Positions 9,538-15,864 of a stretch of DNA of 16,255 nucleotides are shown here, one piece after another (within the stretch, counting starts at the first letter, position 1; each line of letters begins with the position of its first letter). Origin of the DNA: Sphingobium sp. (GTDB lineage Bacteria; Pseudomonadota; Alphaproteobacteria; Sphingomonadales; Sphingomonadaceae); the NCBI GenBank assembly GCA_030148625.1, contig JASBTC010000311.1, positions 1 through 16,255 of the forward strand, given 5' to 3'. Position numbers and translations under genes: made by a program. The notes below the pieces were generated by a model. That model was not told where the DNA came from. It did not search any database and saw only the letters and a program-made list of their open reading frames with translations.

Positions 9538-10599
9538 TCAGGCGGTGTCGCGTGGCCGCACGAAGCAGGCCGTACCCCTAGCCTTCAGCCGCTCGCAGAC
9601 GCGCGCGGCCTCGGCCGAGGAGCCGAAGCCACCCGCCGCGATCCGATGCAGCGTGCGGCCGTTCGCCTCGGCCCTGGTCTGGACCAGCGGGCGTCCGTCG
9701 AGCTCGTCATTGCGCGCCACCATCTGCTGCCATGCGGTGCGCGCGGCATCGCTCGACGCGACGGCACCGAGTTGCACGACGAAATTGCCTGCCGCCGCGG
9801 CCTGGACGGGCCTTGGTTGCGGTTTCGGCTCAACCTTGAGCGCGAGCCTGGGGGTCGGGGCCGTCCTGGGCTCGGCCCGCATCGCGGTGCGTTGCAGTTC
9901 GGCGACCGGCTTGCCCGGCGCGACGGCAGCGACACGCTGTGCCGCCTGCCTTTTCTGCCCCTGGCCATTCTGCCAGCGCGCGGCATCGGCCTGATAATCG
10001 GCATAGGCGTCGAAAAAGGCGAAGAAGGGCCGTTCGAGCCGGGCCAGCGCCGTCGGCGCGAAGGCGACGAGTTGCGTCGCGTCCATCGCGACCGCCTCCG
10101 CCCCGACCCCGACGGCCGCGCGGCAGAAAGCGGGCTGGACCGGGGGAAGCGCGAAGAAATTATAGGTGCGCGTATTATGGCTGTCGCGCATCGCGACCGC
10201 CTGAGCACCGAAGCGGCGGCGATAATCGGTATCTATCGCGTCGTTGGTCGCCGCAAGCAGGGCATTATGGGTGGTGAGCATGCGGTTGTAATTCTGCAGC
10301 GCCGCCTGGGTATCGGGGTTTCGGCACGCCAGCGCGGCGACGTTGAGCGCCATGCGCACATGCCACAACGCCTCGCGCGGGCCGAGGTCGCGATTGGGCG
10401 TGATACGCTGCCCATCGGGGCCTACCGCCGGGATCGTCAGGCCCGGCGCCGCGCCCATTGGCGGCTGCGGGCGCGTCACGATATCGACCGAGACCGATTG
10501 GGGCGGCGTGGGCGCCAGGGAGACTCTGCTGCGCCCGCCGCATCCGGCCAGCACCAGGGTCAGCGCCGCTGCCGCCAAAAGTCCGTCCCTCGTCCGCAT
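9538..10599 (-). CDS. SPOR-domain lipoprotein (353 aa)
   Basis: Predicted outer-membrane or periplasm-anchored lipoprotein. A lipobox LAGC places the modified Cys at residue 20 after a hydrophobic signal sequence. The ATG at 10599 is chosen because GGGAGG lies just upstream; a GTG at 10617 would add six residues and has no such site. The central region (about 60-220) is Ala-rich and unrecognised, followed by a basic Pro-rich linker (APTPRLALKVEPKPQPRPVQ). The last 83 residues (271-353, from GNFVVQLGAV to the end) fit a SPOR domain, which binds denuded peptidoglycan glycan strands, often at the septum. It is first in the minus-strand run leading into ptsP and the rodZ-like gene. Domain call is good; specific identity unknown. 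Confidence 0.8.
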   Translation of the reverse strand: MRTRDGLLAAAALTLVLAGCGGRSRVSLAPTPPQSVSVDIVTRPQPPMGAAPGLTIPAVGPDGQRITPNRDLGPREALWHVRMALNVAALACRNPDTQAALQNYNRMLTTHNALLAATNDAIDTDYRRRFGAQAVAMRDSHNTRTYNFFALPPVQPAFCRAAVGVGAEAVAMDATQLVAFAPTALARLERPFFAFFDAYADYQADAARWQNGQGQKRQAAQRVAAVAPGKPVAELQRTAMRAEPRTAPTPRLALKVEPKPQPRPVQAAAAGNFVVQLGAVASSDAARTAWQQMVARNDELDGRPLVQTRAEANGRTLHRIAAGGFGSSAEAARVCERLKARGTACFVRPRDTA

Positions 10600-10649
10600 C
10601 TCGTCCTCCCGTTTCACCTGGAAACGGGGAGATGCTTGGGCTTAAATGG

Positions 10650-10664
10650 TTAATACCGTCTAAA
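10650..10664. promoter_or_regulatory. Candidate CtrA-type box (TTAA-N7-TAAA)
   Basis: TTAA at 10650-10653, seven bases, then TAAA at 10661-10664, one mismatch from the CtrA consensus. It lies 50 nt upstream of the ATG of the SPOR lipoprotein, the same distance as the box before the gene at 570. An ATGGTT/AACCAT inverted repeat overlaps it. Inference from motif only. Confidence 0.3.
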
Positions 10665-10687
10665 CCATGCGACGAGCGGAGGCGCGA

Positions 10688-11716
10688 TCAGACGGCGCGC
10701 GCCTTCAGTGCCTCGGCGGCTTCGGCCATCAACGTGGCGATGATGTCGGCGACCGGGGCTTCGTCCTTGACCATGCCGACCGACTGGCCCGCCATCAGCG
10801 AACCATTCTCGACATCGCCGTCGATCACCGCGCGGCGCAATGCGCCCGCCCAATAATGTTCGATCTCGAGCTGCGCTTCCGCCATTGCGAGCTGGCCCTC
10901 GTCGAGCTTCTGCGCGACTTCGCGCTGCTTGACGGTGAACGCCTCGGTGCCCGTGTTCTTGAGCGCGCGGACCGGGATGACCGGCAGGCGCGGATCGATC
11001 TGAACGCTCGCGACGGCATCGCGCGCCGAAGCGCGGATGAACGCTTTCTTGAAATTGGGGTGCGCGATGCTCTCGGTCGCGCAGACGAAACGCGTGCCGA
11101 GCTGGACGCCGGCGGCGCCCATGTCGAGATAGCCGGCGATCGCCTGGCCCTTGCCGATGCCGCCCGCGACGAAGACGGGAAGCTGCTCGGCAATCTCAGG
11201 CAGCATTTCCTGTGCGAGCACGCTGGTCGAGACCGGGCCGATATGGCCGCCGGCCTCCATGCCCTCGATCACCAGCGCGTCGATGCCCGAGCGGATCAGC
11301 TTCTTGGCGAGCGCGAGCGCGGGAGCGAAGCAGATCAGCTTGGCGCCATTGGCCTTGATCGCATCCAGGCTGCCCGCGGGCGGCAATCCGCCGGCCAGCA
11401 CGACATGGCTGACATCATGGCGCTTGCAGACCTCGATCAGCTCGAACAGGTCGGGATGCATGGTGATCAGGTTGACGCCGAAGGGCTTGTCGGTAAGCGC
11501 GCGCGTGGCCGCGATCTCGCCGTCGAGCAAAGCGGGCGTCATCGCGCCGCACGCGATCACGCCGAAACCACCGGCATTGGAGATGGCCGAAACCAGATTG
11601 CGCTCGGAAACCCAACTCATCGCGCCGCCCAGAATGGCGACCTCGCAGCCGAGGAATTCGGCACCGCGCGCCATGCGCCGGGCCAGTCGCTGCTGGCCGA
11701 TCGTCTCGTTGCTCAT
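10688..11716 (-). CDS. Nitronate monooxygenase / FMN-dependent 2-nitropropane dioxygenase family protein
   Basis: TIM-barrel flavoprotein of the nitronate monooxygenase / FabK-like family (342 aa). Visible signatures are the N-terminal FMN-binding stretch (VAILGGAMSWVSERNLVSAI, 26-45, then SNAGGFGVIACG), the catalytic-type motif EAGGHIG with His158, and the phosphate-binding turns VFVAGGIGKGQAI and GAAGVQLGTRFV. It most likely oxidises alkyl nitronates or a related substrate, but many members are only generically annotated and the true substrate cannot be read here. The nearest same-strand gene is 88 bases downstream (the SPOR lipoprotein start). Upstream it is divergent from the small gene at 11808, leaving 91 bases for both promoters. 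Confidence 0.88.
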   Translation of the reverse strand: MSNETIGQQRLARRMARGAEFLGCEVAILGGAMSWVSERNLVSAISNAGGFGVIACGAMTPALLDGEIAATRALTDKPFGVNLITMHPDLFELIEVCKRHDVSHVVLAGGLPPAGSLDAIKANGAKLICFAPALALAKKLIRSGIDALVIEGMEAGGHIGPVSTSVLAQEMLPEIAEQLPVFVAGGIGKGQAIAGYLDMGAAGVQLGTRFVCATESIAHPNFKKAFIRASARDAVASVQIDPRLPVIPVRALKNTGTEAFTVKQREVAQKLDEGQLAMAEAQLEIEHYWAGALRRAVIDGDVENGSLMAGQSVGMVKDEAPVADIIATLMAEAAEALKARAV

Positions 11717-11807
11717 TCAATCCATCCAATCGCGGTTAACGAGGCTTCGAGGGCATTACACGTCGCCTCGCATCCTGATAAGGTGGTGACAATAAGGAGA
11801 GAGCCCA

Positions 11808-12053
11808 ATGCAAGGCTTTTTGACGATCGGCCTTTCGATCCTGGTCAACGTGAGCCTTATCGCGGGTATGTTCCCCGAACAACGACCAGGCGCCACTCCG
11901 TACAAAGTCTTTCTTTGCGGGCCGATCGGCGCGTCCACGCACACCAGCCGAATCTTCAGCGCCATCGATCGTGTCGACCTGCCGTATCTACCCTCTCTCA
12001 ACGAGGTTTTCGGCTTGGATCTGAACAAATTCGAAGGCCAGCGAAGCCGCTAG
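11808..12053 (+). CDS. Small putative membrane or secreted protein (81 aa)
   Basis: The start is supported by AAGGAGAG upstream of the ATG, among the best ribosome-binding sites in the window. A hydrophobic N-terminal stretch (residues 4-21, FLTIGLSILVNVSLIAGM) could be a membrane anchor or signal segment, followed by a soluble tail of about 60 residues with one Cys (FLCGPIG). Codon use is less GC-biased than its neighbours. No family recognised. It is divergent from the nitronate monooxygenase gene and convergent with lysC; its TAG stop overlaps the lysC stop in a shared CTAG. Minus-strand frames across the same bases have no ribosome-binding site and are rejected. Coding status is probable, not certain. 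Confidence 0.55.
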   Translation: MQGFLTIGLSILVNVSLIAGMFPEQRPGATPYKVFLCGPIGASTHTSRIFSAIDRVDLPYLPSLNEVFGLDLNKFEGQRSR

Positions 12054-12547
12054 CCCTCCATCACTTCCGGCGCGTCGAGCCCATAAGCGGTGTGCAGCAC
12101 GCGCACCGCGAGTTCGGCATAATCTTCCTCGATCAGCACCGAGACCTTGATCTCCGACGTCGCGATCGCCTGGATATTGATGCCGCGACCGGCCAGCGCC
12201 TGGAACATCGTCGAGGCGACACCGGCATGGCTGCGCATGCCGACGCCGACCACCGAGACTTTGCAGATCTTGGTGTCGTGCTTCATCTCGACATAGCCGA
12301 TCGTGTCGTGCGCCTTGGTCAGCGCGTCGATCGCGCGCGCCAGTTCCGCGCCGGGCACGGTGAAGGTGACGTCGGTCGAGCCCGTCTCATGCGCGATATT
12401 CTGCACGATCACGTCGACATTGATATTGGCGTCCGCCAGCGGCGCAAAGATCGACGCCACCGCGCCCGGCCGATCGGGCACTTCGGTCAGCGTGATCTTC
12501 GCTTCGTTCTTGTCCAGCGCGATGCCGGTGATGCGTTGCCGTTCCAT
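12050..12547 (-). promoter_or_regulatory. Probable internal translation start in lysC for a beta (ACT-only) subunit
   Basis: In-frame ATG at 12547 (Met256 of LysC) with GAGGA on the minus strand (12555-12559) at a 7-nt spacing. Starting here would give a 165-residue protein beginning MERQRITGIALDKNEAK and holding only the ACT domains. In Corynebacterium glutamicum and Bacillus, aspartokinase is an alpha2beta2 complex whose beta subunit comes from such an in-frame start at the same point of the protein. Not proven here. Confidence 0.5.
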
Positions 12548-13312
12548 TTCGCTTTCCTCGATCTCGTCCTCGCCGACGATCAACGTGCCGGGTGTGACAT
12601 TGTCCGTCGGCGGCTCGAAGGAGGAGAGCACCTGGACGCGCACCTGTTCCTTCATCGCCAGCCCGACCGAGCGGGTCTGGAGCACCTTGGCGCCCACGCT
12701 CGCCAGCTCCAGCATTTCCTCATAGGTCACCTTCGCGAGCTTGCGCGCGCGTGGGACGATGCGGGGGTCGGTGGTATAGACGCCATCGACATCGGTATAG
12801 ATGTCGCAGCGATCGGCCTTGACCGCCGCGGCGACGGCGACGGCGGAGGTATCCGATCCGCCGCGGCCGAGCGTGGTCACGCGGCCGTCCGAGCCCATGC
12901 CCTGGAATCCGGGGATCACCGCGACCTCGCCCGCGGCCATGCCGGCGATCAGCGCTTCGGTGTCGATCGTTTCGATCCGCGCCGATGCATGCGCCGAATC
13001 GGTGTGGATGGGCAATTGCCAGCCAAGCCAGCTGCGCGCCTTCACGCCCATATTCTGGAGCACGATCGCGAGCAGACCCGACGTCACCTGCTCGCCCGAG
13101 GCGACGACGACGTCATATTCCTTCGGATCGTAGAGCGACGAGGCCTCACGACAGAAGCCGACGAGCCGGTCGGTGTCGCCCGCCATCGCCGAAACGACGA
13201 CCGCGACTTCGTTGCCCAGCTCGACTTCATGCTTCACGCGCGCGGCGACCACGCGAATTCGTTCGATCCCCGCCATGGAGGTACCGCCGAACTTCATCAC
13301 GATGCGGGCCAT
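12050..13312 (-). CDS. lysC: Aspartate kinase (aspartokinase)
   Basis: Phosphorylates L-aspartate with ATP, the first step toward lysine, threonine, methionine and diaminopimelate. The true start is the ATG at 13312, giving MARIVMKFGGTSMA; the open frame continues far upstream but that part overlaps ubiG on the other strand and is not coding. The 420 residues show KFGGTSMA (7-14), VVVSAMAGDTDRLV (38-51), ASGEQVTSGLLA (71-82), TTLGRGGSDTSAVAVAAAV (146-164) and DIYTDVDGVYTTDPR (170-184). Two ACT regulatory domains follow (about 262-420), which normally carry feedback inhibition by lysine and/or threonine. The size and pattern match the LysC-alpha class that also makes a beta subunit from an internal start. 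It is divergent from ubiG. Confidence 0.96.
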   Translation of the reverse strand: MARIVMKFGGTSMAGIERIRVVAARVKHEVELGNEVAVVVSAMAGDTDRLVGFCREASSLYDPKEYDVVVASGEQVTSGLLAIVLQNMGVKARSWLGWQLPIHTDSAHASARIETIDTEALIAGMAAGEVAVIPGFQGMGSDGRVTTLGRGGSDTSAVAVAAAVKADRCDIYTDVDGVYTTDPRIVPRARKLAKVTYEEMLELASVGAKVLQTRSVGLAMKEQVRVQVLSSFEPPTDNVTPGTLIVGEDEIEESEMERQRITGIALDKNEAKITLTEVPDRPGAVASIFAPLADANINVDVIVQNIAHETGSTDVTFTVPGAELARAIDALTKAHDTIGYVEMKHDTKICKVSVVGVGMRSHAGVASTMFQALAGRGINIQAIATSEIKVSVLIEEDYAELAVRVLHTAYGLDAPEVMEG

Positions 13313-13417
13313 TGCGCGTTCCCGATGTTGAGAGAAATGCCCTCTGGATCGAAGGCGCGGCCCTGATAATGATGGGGAATGACGAACGCAAGCACTCGCG
13401 CAAGCATTGGTAAAAGC

Positions 13418-14140
13418 ATGGGCACGACGACGATAGACCCGCAGGAAGCCGCGCATTTCGGCGCGCTGGCAAAGGATTGGTGGGATCCCAAGGGCAGCTC
13501 GGCGATGCTGCATCGGCTCAATCCGGTGCGGCTGGGCTATATCCGCGAGGCGATCGACCGCCACTGGCATGTCGACGAAGCCGCGCTGAAGCCACTCGCA
13601 GGCCGGACCGCGCTCGATGTCGGCTGCGGCGCGGGGCTGTTGTGCGAACCGCTCGCCCGGCTGGGCGCACAGGTGACGGGGGTCGACGCGGCCCCGGAGA
13701 ATGTCGCGGCGGCGCGACTCCATGCCGAGGGCCAGGGGCTTGCCATCGATTATCGCGCCGGCGAGCTGGAGATGCTGGGCGGTGCGCGTTTCGACCTGGT
13801 GACGTCGCTGGAAGTGATCGAGCATGTCACCGATCCGGCCGCATTCGTCGCGGGCCTGGCCGCGGCGCTCGCGCCAGGGGGACTGATGATTCTCTCGACC
13901 CCCAATCGCACCACGCTGTCGCGGCTGGCGATGGTGACGGTGGCGGAAGGGATCGGGCAGATCCCCAAGGGCACGCATGACTGGAACAAGTTCCTCACGC
14001 CCGGGGAGCTGACCGCGTTGCTCGAGGATGCGGGGCTGATCGTCTCCGACCTGCGCGGATTGAGCGTCTCGCCTGGGCGGGGGTTCATTCTTTCGGAGAA
14101 TGTGTCGCTGGACTATCTGCTGACGGCGGTGCGGGGGTAA
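13418..14140 (+). CDS. ubiG: Ubiquinone biosynthesis O-methyltransferase UbiG
   Basis: SAM-dependent enzyme that performs both O-methylations of ubiquinone synthesis. With the ATG at 13418 the protein has 240 residues, the same as E. coli UbiG, and begins in the family pattern (IDPQEAAHFGALAKDWWDP, LHRLNPVRLGYI). An ATG at 13379 would add 13 residues; neither start has a clear Shine-Dalgarno sequence. SAM-binding motif I is LDVGCGAG (66-73), with the acidic residue in VTGVDAAPENV, then VTSLEVIEHVTDP and the C-terminal GTHDWNKFLTPGEL block, all typical of UbiG. It is divergent from lysC and ends 14 bases before a REP-type repeat, whose hairpin may stop its transcription. Confidence 0.93.
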   Translation: MGTTTIDPQEAAHFGALAKDWWDPKGSSAMLHRLNPVRLGYIREAIDRHWHVDEAALKPLAGRTALDVGCGAGLLCEPLARLGAQVTGVDAAPENVAAARLHAEGQGLAIDYRAGELEMLGGARFDLVTSLEVIEHVTDPAAFVAGLAAALAPGGLMILSTPNRTTLSRLAMVTVAEGIGQIPKGTHDWNKFLTPGELTALLEDAGLIVSDLRGLSVSPGRGFILSENVSLDYLLTAVRG

Positions 14141-14154
14141 AGGACCTTATTACC

Positions 14155-14194
14155 TGTCATTCCCGCGCACGCGGGAATCCAGTACGATGTTGGT
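14155..14194 (+). repeat. REP-type repeat, left copy of the GIY-YIG element
   Basis: Contains the palindrome ATTCCCGCG-CA-CGCGGGAAT (14159-14178) with TGTC on one side and CCAG on the other, then an element-specific extension (TACGATGTTGGT). It lies 14 nt after the ubiG stop. Confidence 0.85.
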
Positions 14195-14195
14195 T

Positions 14196-14495
14196 TCAAA
14201 CCAAGTCGTCGAACAGATCGCACCATTCGGGATTGTCCCGTTCGATCAGGTCGAGCTTCCATACACGACGCCATTTCTTGAGCGCTTTTTCGCGTGCAAT
14301 GGCCAAGTGAATGTCACCAAACTCTTCGACATGAACCAGCTTGGTCACATCGTATCGTTTCGTGAATCCATCGACCATGCCGTTTCGATGTTGGTGAATG
14401 CGCTGAGCCAGTGATCCGGTCACGCCGATGTAGAGCGTCCCATTGCGGTCGCTGGCCAGGATGTAGACATGATACAGATTGCCCACGACCAGCAT
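14196..14495 (-). CDS. GIY-YIG nuclease family protein (99 aa)
   Basis: Stand-alone single-domain GIY-YIG endonuclease of the short UPF0213/YhbQ-like type. From the ATG at 14495 the protein has VYIL (10-13) and LYIG (21-24) as the two halves of the GIY-YIG motif, the catalytic-type Arg32 in LAQRIHQHR, and Glu69 in AREKALKKWRRVWK as the metal-binding Glu. The end, IERDNPEWCDLF, is typical. An in-frame ATG at 14528 would add 11 residues (MSFPRTRESST) that are just a translation of the repeat. The start codon at 14495 lies inside the right inverted repeat and the stop lies two bases from the left one. It reads in the same direction as the fzlA-like gene, 52 nt after that gene's stop. The substrate is unknown; members may cut or nick DNA. 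Confidence 0.85.
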   Translation of the reverse strand: MLVVGNLYHVYILASDRNGTLYIGVTGSLAQRIHQHRNGMVDGFTKRYDVTKLVHVEEFGDIHLAIAREKALKKWRRVWKLDLIERDNPEWCDLFDDLV

Positions 14496-14527
14496 CGTAC
14501 TGGATTCCCGCGTGCGCGGGAATGACA
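14488..14527 (-). repeat. REP-type repeat, right copy of the GIY-YIG element
   Basis: Inverted copy of 14155-14194 with one difference (C for T in the extension). The 9-bp-stem palindrome is at 14504-14523. It carries the ATG of the GIY-YIG gene and ends 20 nt from the stop of the fzlA-like gene. Confidence 0.85.
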
Positions 14528-14547
14528 TCAAAGAGTAGAAGCCACCC

Positions 14548-15219
14548 TCAAAAATCCGGTTTGTCGTAATGCGCCGGGGGCTGGATGCCTTCCATGCGTT
14601 CCGACAGCAAGGGCCGGAAACCAGGGCGTGACTTGAGGCCGGCATACCAGCGGCGCGCCTGTTCATGCCCCTTGAAATCGATGCCGCCGAGATAGTCGGC
14701 GACAGAGAGATGGGCGGCCGCGGAGAGGTCCGCGAGGCTCAGCGTCGCACCCGCCAGCCAGGTGCGGTGATCGAGCAGATAATCGAGATAGTCGAGATGG
14801 CGATGCGCGTTCTTCATCGCTTCGCGCAGGATGCGTGCATCGGGCGTCGAGCGATGGACGAGGCGCTTGGTCATGCGCTCGAACATCAAAGGCGCGGTGA
14901 CATCGCCATAGAATTGCTGATCGCACCAGGCGACGAGGCGGCGGATCTCGGCGCGGTTGGGCGCGGTGCCGTTGATCATCGGCGCCCTTTCGACGGTTTC
15001 CTCGAAATATTCGCAGATCGCGCCCGAATCCATCAGGACGAGCGCCTTTTCGGTCTCGACCACGACCGGGGTCTGCCCGGCCGGATTCAGATCGAAAAAT
15101 TCGTCGCGCCGCTCCCACGGATTCTCGCGGACGAGTTCATAGCCGATCCCCTTCTCCCCGAGGAGAAGACGAACCTTGCGTGAGAACGGACAAAGGGGGA
15201 ACTGGAAGAGCTGCCACAT
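14548..15219 (-). CDS. fzlA: Glutathione S-transferase-fold protein, probably the FtsZ-binding protein FzlA
   Basis: 223-residue GST-like protein with a thioredoxin-fold N-terminal half (FQFPLCPFSRKVRLLLGEKG, 5-24; LNPAGQTPVVV, 44-54; LMDSGAICEYFEE, 62-74) and an all-helical C-terminal half. It resembles the alphaproteobacterial FzlA group more than ordinary GSTs: RENPWERRDEFFDLNPAG after the first helix, with Trp35 in the position of a functionally important Trp of Caulobacter FzlA, and a C-terminus ending PPAHYDKPDF. FzlA binds FtsZ filaments and promotes constriction. If the assignment fails, it is a generic GST-family protein. The ATG at 15219 has AAGG 10 nt upstream. A 12-bp motif shared with the ftsH leader lies 13 nt before the start. 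Confidence 0.7.
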   Translation of the reverse strand: MWQLFQFPLCPFSRKVRLLLGEKGIGYELVRENPWERRDEFFDLNPAGQTPVVVETEKALVLMDSGAICEYFEETVERAPMINGTAPNRAEIRRLVAWCDQQFYGDVTAPLMFERMTKRLVHRSTPDARILREAMKNAHRHLDYLDYLLDHRTWLAGATLSLADLSAAAHLSVADYLGGIDFKGHEQARRWYAGLKSRPGFRPLLSERMEGIQPPAHYDKPDF

Positions 15220-15232
15220 GCGGGCGCGACCT

Positions 15233-15266
15233 TAGAGCCTGATCTGTTGAGGTGGAAGCAGGCTCT
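15233..15266 (-). promoter_or_regulatory. Leader motif and hairpin before the fzlA-like gene
   Basis: On the minus strand GATCAGGCTCTA (15233-15244) ends 13 nt before the ATG. On the plus strand AGAGCCTG (15234-15241) and CAGGCTCT (15259-15266) form an 8-bp inverted repeat with a 17-nt loop. The 19 bp at 15233-15251 match 17 of 19 with the ftsH leader (3869-3887). Confidence 0.4.
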
Positions 15267-15293
15267 GGTCAAATAGTTGAAACCGCGATCGCG

Positions 15294-15761
15294 TCAATTG
15301 TCCCAATCGTCATCATAATCGTCGTGACGGGGCGGCGGCGGGGCTTCGTCATAGGCTTCGGGTCCGCGATCGTCGGGGCTCCGCAGCCTGTGCCTGATGT
15401 TCGCCAGCCGTGCGCGCAGTTCGGGCAGCATCGCGCTGAACTCGCTGGCCATGACGCCCGCGGCACGCGTCGCGTGGCGGGTATCGCGATGGATCCGCGC
15501 CTCGAAATTGGGATCGTCGCGCATCACGCGATCGCGCAGCGTGTCGCTGCGCCGCGCATCGGAGAAAGGATTGACCGCGCGTTCGACCGCGCCGACGCGC
15601 GTGTCGAGCAATGCCGCCACCGCGTCGGACACCCTGTCCGCCACGACTTCCTGCACGACCGGACTTTCGAGCATGCCCGCGACCTGGGCAGGCGCGGGCC
15701 GTTGCGCCAGTGCGGGCGTGGCGGCGGAAAGGGCGACAATGGACACGAACAGGAAACGCAT
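15294..15761 (-). CDS. Secreted hypothetical protein (155 aa)
   Basis: Begins with a clear signal peptide (MRFLFVSIVALSAATPALA, cleavage before Gln20), so it is exported to the periplasm or beyond. The ATG at 15761 has GGAG 7 nt upstream. The mature part is helical and charged (VVQEVVADRVSDAVAALLDT, ARIHRDTRHATRAAGVMASE) and ends in a Pro/Asp/Tyr-rich tail (PPPPRHDDYDDDWDN). There are no cysteines and no family I recognise. It is 74 nt upstream of the fzlA-like gene on the same strand, so they may be co-transcribed, although the hairpin and motif before the fzlA-like gene suggest a separate start there. Function unknown. Confidence 0.7.
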   Translation of the reverse strand: MRFLFVSIVALSAATPALAQRPAPAQVAGMLESPVVQEVVADRVSDAVAALLDTRVGAVERAVNPFSDARRSDTLRDRVMRDDPNFEARIHRDTRHATRAAGVMASEFSAMLPELRARLANIRHRLRSPDDRGPEAYDEAPPPPRHDDYDDDWDN

Positions 15762-15838
15762 GACGAATCTCCGTTACAGCGGTGGCCGTAATGGGCAGCC
15801 TGCGACTCTAGATACAGGAATCTGAGCCTCGCGTGAAC

Positions 15839-15849
15839 GGGGGGGGGGG
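15839..15849. repeat. Homopolymer of 11 G residues
   Basis: An uninterrupted run of eleven G in the intergenic region between the secreted protein and gltB, next to the second repeat pair. Such tracts vary in length by slippage and are also prone to sequencing error. Confidence 0.9.
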
Positions 15850-15864
15850 CACGCTACTTCTACC

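Larger units (their letters stand above)
14155..14527. mobile_element. Minimal GIY-YIG / inverted-repeat element
   Basis: Two copies of a 40-bp sequence in inverted orientation (14155-14194 and 14488-14527) match at 39 of 40 positions and enclose one small GIY-YIG gene. The gene starts inside the right repeat and stops two bases before the left one, so the element is 373 bp with almost nothing else in it. It sits between the convergent ends of ubiG and the fzlA-like gene. No target-site duplication is evident at the outer edges. Whether it moves is inference. Confidence 0.55.

Noticed and set aside
11756..12028. Minus-strand 90-codon frame opposite the small membrane-protein gene
   Set aside because: It has no ribosome-binding site and a basic, Cys-containing translation without features, while the plus-strand frame has a strong AAGGAGAG and a hydrophobic segment.
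13313..13978. Long 5' extension of the lysC open frame on the minus strand
   Set aside because: It lies antisense to the conserved UbiG coding region, and LysC has a standard N-terminus at 13312; the extension is Arg/His-rich shadow sequence.
14528..14666. N-terminal extension of the GIY-YIG protein to 156 residues
   Set aside because: The extension overlaps the fzlA-like coding region and translates the repeat palindrome (SFPRTRESS); the domain itself begins just after Met at 14495.
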